The notes beneath the pieces were generated by a model. It had not been told where the DNA came from, ran no database searches, and saw nothing but the letters and a program-made list of their open reading frames with translations. A program made the position numbers and the translations under genes. A stretch of DNA of 64,000 bases from contig CM026430.1 in NCBI GenBank assembly GCA_014871385.1, positions 5,748,630 through 5,812,629 of the forward strand, given 5' to 3'. How positions within the stretch are numbered: position 1 is the stretch's first letter; every line of letters starts with the position of its first letter. Of this stretch, positions 37,017 through 47,806 are shown one piece after another. The DNA is from Ceratodon purpureus (taxonomy: Eukaryota; Streptophyta; Bryopsida; Pseudoditrichales; Ditrichaceae).

Positions 37017-37621
37017 TTTGACATTTAGCCAAATTTTTTAAAGCAAAGTAAACCCTATAACCGTGGAAAGAAACTAAAAAAAGGTAAGGTTTTTTTACTT
37101 TTTTTAGTAAAGGAGCGTATTCCCGTGGAATTCAGGATTATGTCTGGTAAAAAATTTTTTACGTTTTATTTTTTTGGTACAAATTAGGGCTGATGTCATG
37201 ATGACGTCATCCATACAATCCTTCAGATTTGGTCCCTTCTTGGATCTAGATAGGAGTATTCCAGCATCATGTTCTTAGATCACAACATTAAATATTTAAT
37301 AGAAAAGTAAAGGGAAAAAAAAAATCACAAAAGCTAAAGTTTATGGTCTGAAACCTTAAACTTTATGGTCTGAAAGCTAAAGTTTAAGGTATGAAACACT
37401 AAATTTTGAGCATTTATTTTATAACATTTCTCTCTTCGTGTTATATTTTGAGCTTCACAGTTGGCGTTTCATCCTTTACATAACCCGAGACGAATTGGAA
37501 ATGAGAAACATAACTACTTTAAGATGTTTGGAGTAGAGTAGATAAAGGAATAGGCAATGAACTCCAATTCAATCAAATCAAATCAAATGCAAACAATGAA
37601 AGACCGAAGCCTCGTTCAAAC
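37017..37621. other. MULE subterminal AT-rich region
   Basis: No gene. Two CCGTGGAA motifs (37060 and 37122) recur in inverted orientation near the right end (about 52573), suggesting conserved subterminal sites. A repeated TTTATGGTCTGAAA motif lies at 37340-37375. Confidence 0.5.
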
Positions 37622-40600
37622 TCACAATATGCTAGAATCACTACTTCCACCCTCAGAACTAGATGACTCGGAATCTCCTTCTACCGCCTCGTCATCGACG
37701 AATATCAGAGCCCTAGGATCAAAAGTAGTTGGCCGACTAGGAACATATGTGAGGGCTCCAGATTGAAACGCCTGTGCTAAGTCCTCCGCGTACTCCGGAA
37801 GTACAAAAGGCTGTATCGGGCTGGAATGAAGACGCCACGATGGAGTGGACACTGATGTTGGCCCACGTGGCGGTGTTGCCGAAACTACTCTGCAATAGAA
37901 AACCGATTGTGGTTAGATTGAATACGTAGAGGTGCAAAGAGAAGAAATGCTTGGAGAATTTGAACAAAGAATAGAAGACTTACACCACTTATCAGGTCTT
38001 CTTGCTCTCTTTGGAGGCGCTTCGTCTGCTGCTGCCGGCCTAGGATGTTTAGGAGGGCCCATGGCAGATGACGTAGCCATATACGGTTTGAGAAGGGCGT
38101 TGAAGATTGCTTCGTCCTCCTCACAAGCTATAATATGACGACCAATACTCTGGCAAGCCTTGAGGGAGGCACCTGAAAACACGTAGCATAGATAAGTAGT
38201 GAGTTCCTGTAGAGAAAATCAGAGGATTGGAAATGCAGAAACTGATATTGGAGGATTACCTGTTCCCGCCGACCACTCGAAGACTATGTCACCGGGCTTA
38301 GTCATCTCCTCAATGATGCCCTGCATCATCTCAGGGGCTTTCTCCCTCGGGCCTCTCCACGGCACCTCTCCATTCATGAGCTGCGAGTTTAGCTGGGTGA
38401 AGTTAAGAATGGCATCACTCTCGGTAATGTGGAGGTCGTTGTGAACGACATCGGATTTCTTCGTTTGAAATGAAAACTTGGATGGGGGGTTACCACCACG
38501 AATGAAGACGCGCACCCAGAATCGAAGAGACTGCGAGAAACAACAATGTGTAAGTGCAATTAAGAAGATACCTTAGTAGAATTCAAAGACAAGCAAAGAT
38601 TATGATGTACATACCAAGGAGCCGGGCATCGTTGGGTGAGCCAAGCCTAGTCCATTGAAGCCCCACCAGTCTCGGTGCTGCACGAAGCCATCCTCAGCAG
38701 CAACTTCGGAAATCTTCGAAGCGAGACGTTGGTCGTTGTTGTGGATGATGCAGAGAGCACCATCAAACTGCAAGAAATGTCTTGCGAATTCGAAGAGGTC
38801 ATCCAAATAATCCTTGCCGCGTTTGTTCCACGGCGGAGGGACGTAGGCGGGATTGGATATGGTGGGGACCGGAAGATTCTCAGGAATGTCGGCAATGATC
38901 AAGTCGAATCCCAAGTGATTCTCCAGTTGGCATCTCTCAGGAACTCGGCTGTCGCGGCCTCCTCCAAACTTGAATAAACAAGAAATCAGAGTTAGAAAAT
39001 ATAAGGATTACAGAATATCAGGATTCAAGGGAAAGAATGAAATAACGAATCATACCATTCGAATGATGTCTAGAGCCTTGTTCCATTCGGGATCGCCACC
39101 AACGTCTTCAAGTTCCTTGTGTCGGGATAGAACCAAAGGCACAGAGGAGTTGATGACATAAACCTGCGAGGAATTGAGAGTTCCAGCCGAAGAGGTACTC
39201 TGTGGGAATGTCTTGGCTTTCCTCTGCTCGAGGAGACTTCTGGTGACCTCAGAAGCACTGATCGAGGAAGGAGCCGGCGAAGAAGCTGGAGTAGGCTTCG
39301 TAACGACAATACCTGGAGAGGGCTCTGGTTCCTTCTGTTTTGGCTGGGAAGACGCCGCACCGGTTTGCTGTGATGCCTCCGACTTAGAACGAAGAGATTT
39401 CAGTCGCCTCCCTCTCCCTTTCTTTGGTGGAGGAGCGGAAGATTGATCCTCCTGTCCTTCGTCTTCGTCTGCACCATCGAAGGAGGCTTCCACCACCACC
39501 TCACCGGCATCGTGTAGCATCTTGACGTCCGCCTCCGAGTCAATAGTGAAACCACCAATACAATCAAGATACCAGCATCCAGCATCCAGGTGAGCAGCTT
39601 TGTACCTTTTTATCTGCTGGGGAGAGTACATACATTGGTCCGATGTTGTCTGCGTCCAAAGCTTGAAGTACTTGGGGAGCTGCTGAACGCTGATGGCTCC
39701 CTTCAAAATAAGCTCTCGCTTGAAGTACCTAAGGTAAGACATATAGAAGGTAAGTATTTGCAATGAAAATTATGAAATGGAAATGCGAGTAAGTTACTTC
39801 ACGTACCGGTAAGTAACCCGCTTCACAACTTCAGCGGTTCCAGGGAATTTTGCGAAGTCGGACTTTTTGTCGAAGTGGTTAACAGCCTTTTTTCCAATGA
39901 ACGTAGGGAAGGCCTTGTCCCACAAGAGAATACGTGAACTCTCGACAAAATCGCCCGGCTGTTGGACATCAGGAAATGCCATCCAATTGATGTCGAGGTT
40001 CTCCCTTTTGATTACGTCCTCGACTTCGTAAATGACGGCTTCCTCCAACTGTAATACAAAAATCATATAAGTTGCAACCAAGAAGGTATACGGTAAAAAA
40101 ACAAGGAAATAATGAAACGAAAAGGATTTTGAATGGAATGTACCCCAGCCCAGAATGAAGCCTTGTTCAACCATGGGTCCAGTTCGGTGTCTTTGAATTC
40201 AGATGGCAGAAATCTGTAAGACGTTCGAGCAGTCGGGGATGAGTTCCACCACTTCAACCAACGAGCCTTGTATTTGGCCTCAACGGCGGCTGGAACAAAC
40301 CTCTGAAGCTTTTCGAGCGACATCTCAGGCTTATTATTGAGACTGTAATGGCGATTGATCTGCAAGAAGCACCGAAGATTTTAAAAGGATTAGTACAGAA
40401 ATTATTGAAGACAACCGAAACAGTGAATGGAACAATGTCCAGTGAGTCACCTCATTGAGGAAGTCGTCACCATTCTTGGGATTTGCGATAGCCAAGTACT
40501 TGGTAAAGTCCTTCTTCTTGATGGCTTCGACCATTCTATCCATTGCCTCATTCATGACATCCCAAACTGCACTTGCAGACTGCTCATTCTCGGGTGTCTT

Positions 40601-43600
40601 CTTGCGATAGGCATTGGCTGCTTCATCGGAGGCCGCAGCAAGTTCCCGCTGTAGAAAGATAATTAAGGCTTAGGAAATTTCATGAGTATCGAATAATAAG
40701 AAGCAAATAGAGAGAGGAGGTAGGACTTACTCGGTACAGAAATGCGATGAATACTTTTGTTGTCAAGGGAAACCAGGAGGGATTAGGTGGCTTGTTCTTC
40801 AGACATGCGTCATACTCCTGAGGACTGAGGAGGTCTTTAAATTCCTCCAGCTTCATCATTCCGAAAGAGCGGATTCGAAATAGTTTGGCGGGGAGATTAC
40901 TCTTCACGTAGTCATTCTCAGTCGACCTGAAAATAAACCACATTACGTATGATGAATAATGGAGATGAGATAAAGTAACAGATTGAATAAGAGGAACAAA
41001 TGGAACAAGTATTTACCAGTTGATGTCATGCATTGCGTGAAGAAGACTGCCAACATGGCCACGGGGGTCGAGGACTATGCAGTGCACAGATATGTGCCAT
41101 GACGGGTCGTCTGCATGATGCTTGTTGATATGACGAAGCCATGCTGAGAGGCGATGGTTACCTTCCCAGACAAAAAACATCTTCCCCGAGAATTGCGACC
41201 ACTCCTCGTCACTTTGAAGCTCAAATTCAAAGGCATCATTCGCGTCCCTCCATAATGGGCTCCATCTAGCCATGACATCATCCGTAACATCTCTTGTCTG
41301 CTCTTCGTTGTTGTACATGGAGATGTACATGACGCGGTCGCCATCTCTATACCCCTTCACGAACTCTTGCTCCAAATGCTGTACCCCCACTTCGCCAACT
41401 GGTCTAACCTTTGCCATTGGGATCATCCTGCACAGGGGAACTGTCATTCGGGACTTCTGCGATGGCTTGATCCTGAGCTTGTTGATGACGGCGTTGGAGT
41501 CAATCTTGTACTGGGTGCGATGTTCCAATTCCCCTTCCGTAGCAGTCTTCAAGTTTATCGGACAAGATGGTTTCACCAAAACATCTTGTGTTTGCGTAAC
41601 CTGCGAGGGGGTGCGCAAATTAGGAAAACAAGCACAATCGAAGAAAGTCATGCAAAGTAGACAAGTATGTAAAAGAAAGTAACAATATATCTTCATACTG
41701 TCATCTCTCTTTTAACAACTCAATCATCAATCGTGATTGATAAAACTATCTACGTGAGGATCGACTATAGTACTCCTTAGACTGTCTACAGTTCCAGTGA
41801 CGGCGCCTCCTCCAAAATCGCCTGGTCTGTTGGACAGGGCACGGCAGAATTGCCGGCAGAGCAAAGACAACATGGGCTGGCCTCCTGACTCGAATCGGCG
41901 AGGAAGGAGAGGGTGGAGACATCGGCGGAGAGCCCTGTGGAGGAGACGAAGGCATATAGCCCGGGGAGGTTGGCTCATAAACCGGGGATGTAGGCATGTA
42001 CACTGGAGATGTAGGCATGTACACTGGCGACGTAGGCATGTACTGAGGAGAGTGGACCTCGAGAGGTCCACTTTCCACACCTACAGGGTTGGCTACATCA
42101 CAGGTACAATAAGGCTGATCAAATGAATCCGAAAGATCGGAAACATTGATCACAGAAATGGGGGAAGTAGCAGACATCTCAGGAGCATCGGATGATACCT
42201 AGAGTAGAAGAAATGAAGTGAGGATTAACTACAATTTGTAGAGGAGTAGGAAACAAAGATGGGTATAAGCCGAATAGAACTCAAATTCATAAACATAAGA
42301 AAACATTAGAAATTGAAAATTGAATGAAATACCTCAGTTTCCGCAGGCGTCGGGTCTTGACGCTCGCTCCCCAGATGATCTCCATCAGAGTCCTTAATCA
42401 CAAACAACGTTATAATTATTATAAAAAACAGCAAATATGTAAAAACAAACCACAAGCGCGAAACAATGAATTGAAAATTAAGAAAAACAAACATTAAAAT
42501 AACGTATACCATTCCAACCGAATTGAAATCATCAACATTTTCAATGAGCAAAATACATTTAAATGAACAAAATAACTCAAAGAAAAGAAAAAAAAAAACA
42601 AAACTTTGCAAATCCCGAAATTCCACCCCACCCTCGCGGCCTACTGTCGTTGACGACAGTAGGTTTGCGGGGCATTTTTTAATGTAATTTTTAATAAAAA
42701 CCATTAAAAAGCATAGAACAATTAAAAAACATTCACAATTTAAACATTCACATTTCTGAGGAAAAGCACGTTTAATTAGCATAAGAAATCAAAGAAAATA
42801 TAAAATAAAAAACAAATTGAAAAAATCCCCAAATTATCCCCCCCCTCGCGGCCTACTGTCGTTGACGACAGTAGGCTTGCGGGGGTTTTTTTTTCTAAAT
42901 ATTACAAAAAAATTCATTAAAATGCCCAAACAAATTCAGAATCATTAAAATTCGCATCACTAATTTGTGACGATAATCCCTTTAAATTAACAGAAAAATT
43001 CAAAAAAAAAAAAAAAAAAAAACAAATTCCAAAAATCCCCAAATTATCCCCCCCCCTCGCGGCCTACTGTCGTTGACGACAGTAGGCTTGCGGGGGGTTT
43101 TTTTTTATAATAAAACAAAAAAATTCATTAAAATACCCAAACGAATTCAGAATCATTAAAATTCGCATCATCAAATTGTGAGGATAATCCCTTATAATTA
43201 AAAGAGAAATTCAAAAAAAATTTAAAAAAAAAACAAATTCCAAAAATCCCCAAAATATCCCCCCCCCTCGCGGCCTACTGTCGTTGACGACAGTAGGCTT
43301 GCGGGGGGTTTTTTTTTATAATAAAACAAAAAAATTCATTAAAATACCCAAACGAATTCAGAATCATTAAAATTCGCATCATCAAATTGTGAGGATAATC
43401 CCTTATAATTAAAAGAGAAATTCAAAAAAAATTTAAAAAAAAAACAAATTCCAAAAATCCCCAAATTATCCCCCCCCCTCGCGGCCTACTGTCGTTGACG
43501 ACAGTAGGCTTGCGGGGGGTTTTTTTTTTAATAAAACAAAAAAATTCATTAAAATCCCCAATCAAATTCAGAATAATTAATATTCGCATCATCAAATTGT

Positions 43601-46600
43601 GAGGATAATCCCTTATAATTAACAGAGAAATTCAAAAAAAATTAAATAAAAAAACAAATTCCAAAAATCCCCAAATTCCCCCCCCCCCCCTCACGGCCTA
43701 CTGTCGTTGACGACAGTAGGTTTGCGGAATTTTAAATTTCTCAAATAAAGAAAAAAAAACATTAAAAAATGTATACCATTCGAACCGAATTGAAAAAATG
43801 TCCACTTTCAATGACCGAAATCCATTTAATTGAACAAAATAACTGAAAGAAAAGAAATAAGAAACAAAAATTTAAAAATCCCCAAATGGACCCTCACCCT
43901 CCCGGCCTACTGTCGTTGACGACAGTAGGTTAGCGGGTTTTAATTTTGTTGAATGTTTTAAAAAAAAACATTAAAAAAACGTTAACCATTTCAACCGAAT
44001 TGAAATTATCATCATTTCAAAGAGCAAAATCCATTTTAATGAACAAAATAGCTCAAATAAAAGAAAAAAGGAACAAAATCTTAAAAATCCCCAAATTCCC
44101 CCCCCCCCCTCGCGGCCTACTGTCGTTGACGACAGTAGGTTTGAGGGGGTTTTTTTTTTTAAATATTACAAAAGAATTCATTAAAATACCCAAACAAATT
44201 CAGAATAATTAAAATTCGCATCACTAATTTGTGACGATAATCCCTTTTAATTAACAGAAAAATTGTAAAAAATTTAAAAAAAAAAACAAATTCCAAAAAT
44301 CCCCAAAATACCCCCCCCCCTCGCGGCCTACTGTCGTTGACGACAGTAGGTTTGAGGGGGTTTTTTTTTTAAATATTACAAAAGAATTCATTAAAATACC
44401 CAAACAAATTCAGAATAATTAAAATTCGCATCACTAATTTGTGACGATAATCCCTTTTAATTAACAGAAAAATTCAAAAAAAATTAAAAAAAAAAACAAA
44501 TTCCAAAAATCCCCAAATTACCCCCCCCCCCTCGCGGCCTACTGTCGTTGACGACAGTAGGTTTGAGGGGGTATTTTTTTTAAAATATTACAAAAGAATT
44601 CATTAAAATACCCAAACAAATTCAGAATAATTAAAATTCGCATCACTAATTTGTGACGATAATCCCTTTTAATTAACAGAAAAATTCAAAAAAAATTAAA
44701 AAAAAAAACAAATTCCAAAAATCCCCAAATTACCCCCCCCCCCTCGCGGCCTACTGTCGTTGACGACAGTAGGCTTGCGGGGGGTTTTTTTTTTTAATAA
44801 AACAAAAAAATTCATTAAAATACCCAAACAAATTCAGAATAATTAAAATTCCCATCATTAATTTGTGAGGATAATCCCTTATAATTAACAGAAAAATTCA
44901 AAAAAAATTATAAAAAAAAACAAATTCCAAAAATCCCCAAATTATCCCCCCCCTCGCGGCCTACTGTCGTTGACGACAGTAGGCTTGCGGGGGGTTTTTT
45001 TTTTTTTTAAAACAAAAACATTCATTAAAATACCCAAACAAATTCAGAATAATTAAAATTCGCATCATCGAATTGTGAGGATAATCCCTTATAATTAACA
45101 GAAAAATTCAAAAAAAATTAAAAAAAAAAACAAATTCCAAAAATCCCCAATTTATCCCCCCCCCTCGCGGCCTACTGTCGTTGACGACAGTAGGCTTGCG
45201 GGGGGTTTTTTTTTAAAAAATACAAAAAAATTCATTAAAATACCCAAACAAATTCAGAATAATTAGAATTCCCATCATTAATTTGTGAGGATAATCCCTT
45301 ATTATTAACAGAAAAATTCAAAAAAAATTTATAAAACACCAAACAAATACCAAAATAATACCAAAGAAATACCAAACAAATTCTCAAAAACATACACAAA
45401 GAAATTTGAATCCAATGTGCCTCATCGGCCCTGCTTCATGGCAGAGCCTCAGCCACAGCAAGGAAGTCAAACACTACACATCAAGCATCACCAGCAAGGG
45501 GACTACCTCGAGCACCGCAGCCATTGCAAGCAAGCAAGCAAGCAACAAGCACCGCAACAAGCTAGCAAGCAAGCAACAAGCACCGCAAGCAACAAGCACC
45601 GCAAGCAACAAGCACCGCAAGCAACAAGCAAGCAACAAGCACCGCGAGCAACAAGCACCGCAAGCAACAAGCACCGCAAGCAACAAGCACCGCGAGCAAC
45701 AAGCAAGCAACAAGCTCCGCAAGTAACAAGCACCGCAAGCAAGCAACAACGCACCACCACCAGCACCGCAGCCATTGCTTCCAGCAGCACCGCAAGCCAG
45801 CAACAGCTCACCCCAAGCAAGCAACAATGAACCGCAAGCAAGCTACAACGCCCACCCAGCAACAAACATCATAAACCCAGAACCCCATTTACCTCGTCCT
45901 CTTCATCTGATTCTCGCGCGGCATCTCCAAATCCTGCAGCTCGCTCAAGCCTCCCATCCGAATCCCGCCCACTCCCGACTCTTCCATCACCTGCTCCTGC
46001 GGATTCCTCCCGGTCGGTATCTCCTCCGACATCGTTGAATCCTCCGGCAGGTTCCCCATCTCCCACTCCCGGCATCGGGTGATCCTCTCGTGCATTGCCT
46101 CGCCCCGCAACGCCGTCCGAGTCGCTCCCCGCCTCCATGATGGCTGCACGAACCCTCCTGGCGCAACCACGCAGCTCGTCTCCCTCCACTCCGTCCACTC
46201 GAAACCTCTGAGAGAACAAACAATGAAGTGGAGAATTACCAAGCATTTCTTTCCAAGGTGTGGAAATCGGATCGGGCCTATCCACTTGAGTGTCTGTCCT
46301 ACAGGCCGGTTCGAAGAGAATCCACCATGCTAAGTTGACTTTTACACTCCAAGCGAAAGATTCAGTTGAACATCCCATCACATTTACCGGCAACTCTCTA
46401 CTGCCAAGTAAACTGGTTACGACCCACACCCACTACGGGTCTCATTTAAGTATTTGATGCCTTCAATTCTCGCGCTTCCCTCCACTACTCGTAACGAAAT
46501 TACCAAGCACCATTATGTACAATCTGACCACTCGATATGGCACGGGTGTCGTTCAGCCATTTACAAGCACTGGACTTCCTTCACTCAATGTACACTACGG

Positions 46601-47207
46601 TACAGTATAAAATCCCTTTACGTTCAATAGCTGGTTCAAGTGTTGAACTTCTATCACTACATACTAAAGTTCAAATGTGTCTAAAATAACTTGATTAACA
46701 TTACATGGTGTTGTTGCCCAACAATATAAAACATTTGCAAAGACAGTGTAGTACACTTACTGGTTCAGAGAGACAATCTTCGTCTGATTGGGAATGCACC
46801 TCCCTTAAGCCAGAGTCCTTCTTCCCAAACGATGGTTGCGGAGACTCTACTCTTTGACTACAATTAAACTCTAATTCATCCGTCATCTCTTCACGTCCAA
46901 CCCCACTTAAGCGAACGTCTTGATCCTGATCTCGATTCTCAACAACGCTGTCCTCAACAACCTCCTCCTTAACCTCCACTATAGATTCTAGGATGAGTTT
47001 ACGTATGCTACAAAACTTTAAGGCTACAGGCAGTCCCTCTCCTCTCCTCTTAACAGGTGCACTCAAATTGTCACCTTTCGTATCTACCTTCTTACGTGAT
47101 GCTCTCCTCTTCCTCGCTCTCCTATTCGTAAAATCGGTCTTACATGGTTTTCTTCTCGGTTTAGGAGTGACATAAGTGGAGGGAGTAGACCCTCCACTAT
47201 CCTTCAT
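37622..47207 (-). CDS. ParB-like domain fused to beta-class DNA methyltransferase, MULE-encoded
   Basis: Fifteen exons with consistent phases: 47207-46761, 46329-46240, 46207-45893, 42392-42333, 42198-41754, 41584-41017, 40926-40731, 40648-40451, 40359-40144, 40048-39807, 39728-39056, 38968-38615, 38530-38260, 38172-37984, 37887-37622; about 1,509 residues. Parts in order: basic N-terminus; acidic Gly-rich stretch; five CTD-like heptads (~355-390); ParB/sulfiredoxin-like domain (~480-640) with [14 protein letters not shown]; Lys/Pro linker; methyltransferase (~1165-1400) with motif [23 protein letters not shown] as motif I, and ACEEDEAIF. The IV-before-I order marks beta-class N4-cytosine/N6-adenine enzymes; ParB-methyltransferase fusions are known in phages and bacteria. 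DIPE departs from the usual D/N/S-P-P-Y/F/W, so activity is uncertain. The exon 5 to 6 join is least sure. Confidence 0.72.
41950..42070 (-). other. Five RNA polymerase II CTD-like heptads
   Basis: Exon 5 of the fusion gene encodes YMPTSPV three times, then YEPTSPG and YMPSSPP, in perfect 7-residue register. The Pol II CTD consensus is YSPTSPS, so only positions 2 and 7 differ. Tyr1, Pro3, Thr4, Ser5 and Pro6 are kept in the first four. Confidence 0.85.
42600..45300. repeat. 13-copy tandem array of ~211-bp units with a conserved 24-nt hairpin
   Basis: Hairpin cores start at 42640, 42852, 43063, 43274, 43485, 43697, 43906, 44116, 44327, 44538, 44750, 44960 and 45171; spacing is 209-212 bp. 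Each core has 10-bp perfect arms (CCTACTGTCG and its complement) around TTGA. It is set between a C-run (CCCCTCGCGG) and a G-run (TTGCGGGGGG), which lengthen the potential stem. The A/T-rich remainder varies, with poly-A length changes and substitutions, whereas the core is identical in all 13 copies. This suggests the core is under selection or homogenised. Confidence 0.95.
45530..45850. repeat. CAAGCAACAAGCACCG-type simple tandem repeat
   Basis: Degenerate units of 15-16 bp built from AAGCAAC and AAGCACCGC. They keep several frames open on both strands (Ser-Lys-Gln-rich on plus, Leu-Cys-rich on minus); those frames are artefacts. Lies inside the long intron. Confidence 0.8.
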
Positions 47208-47806
47208 GTGTCTAAGTAAGCTAATGACCCTCCTCACAATAAAGTACACTATAGAACTTCAGCTCTGCTTATATACTGATCAATCCTAACTAATGGTGAT
47301 CAACTCCTCCCTTCATAATATTAATGATCACTGACATGTACCTCTAACAATGGTCACTGACATTCTACAACTAAAGATATATGCAATTTGAATTAAAGTT
47401 CATGTGCAAATAAATATAATTAAAATTCATCTGGAAATCAATATAATCTTCACTTAAATAGAATTGATGACAAAGGGTCACCCATCACTGAGGCCTGGCC
47501 ATGAGTCCTAGAACAAAAGACGGCTAGAGCTAATCCTAGATATGCTGTCTTCCTCAAAAAATCAAACCACGATCTAAAGTGCTACTGACATGAGTTAATA
47601 TAAGTGTACTTAAATTCTCATTACGGCGCCAGGGTTAACTAACTCTGTCACTTATATTCTAACTAACTTCCGTTACTCGTGATTCAGATTTATTACCTAA
47701 GGTACAACTAGATCTGTATATAATCATTGTACTCGAATTCATCAGTCTCTCATTCTTCTGCACCTTCAGTCGTTTAGTGTCTTATCCCCACACTCTACGT
47801 TTCACA
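47208..47806. promoter_or_regulatory. Divergent promoter region of the two MULE genes
   Basis: About 600 bp between the ATG of the fusion gene (47207, minus) and that of the transposase (47807, plus). AT-rich, without a gene. TATA-like TATATAATCATT occurs near 47718 for the plus gene. Confidence 0.5.

Larger units (their letters stand above)
42393..45892 (-). other. Long intron of the ParB-methyltransferase gene
   Basis: Bounded by donor GAG|GTAAAT (exon end 45893) and acceptor TTAAG (exon start 42392), both phase 0. It contains the entire hairpin array and a CAAGCAACAAGCACCG-type repeat. Confidence 0.6.

Noticed and set aside
41613-41696. Separate minus-strand gene starting at 41696 ([15 protein letters not shown])
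   Set aside because: The hydrophobic leader is probably intron sequence; acceptors at 41603 or 41585 place the ParB-like exon downstream of the heptad exon.
42600-45300. CRISPR-like look of regularly spaced palindromic repeats
   Set aside because: Spacing is ~211 bp, the spacers are homologous tandem copies and the context is a plant transposon intron; no cas genes.
45406-45865. Ser/Lys/Gln-rich and Leu/Cys-rich frames at 45.4-45.9 kb
   Set aside because: They read through a simple CAAGCAACAAGCACCG-type repeat inside the presumed long intron.
46079-46333. Plus-strand frame at 46.1-46.3 kb
   Set aside because: Lies antisense to exons 2-3 of the fusion gene, which have better splice signals and phase agreement.
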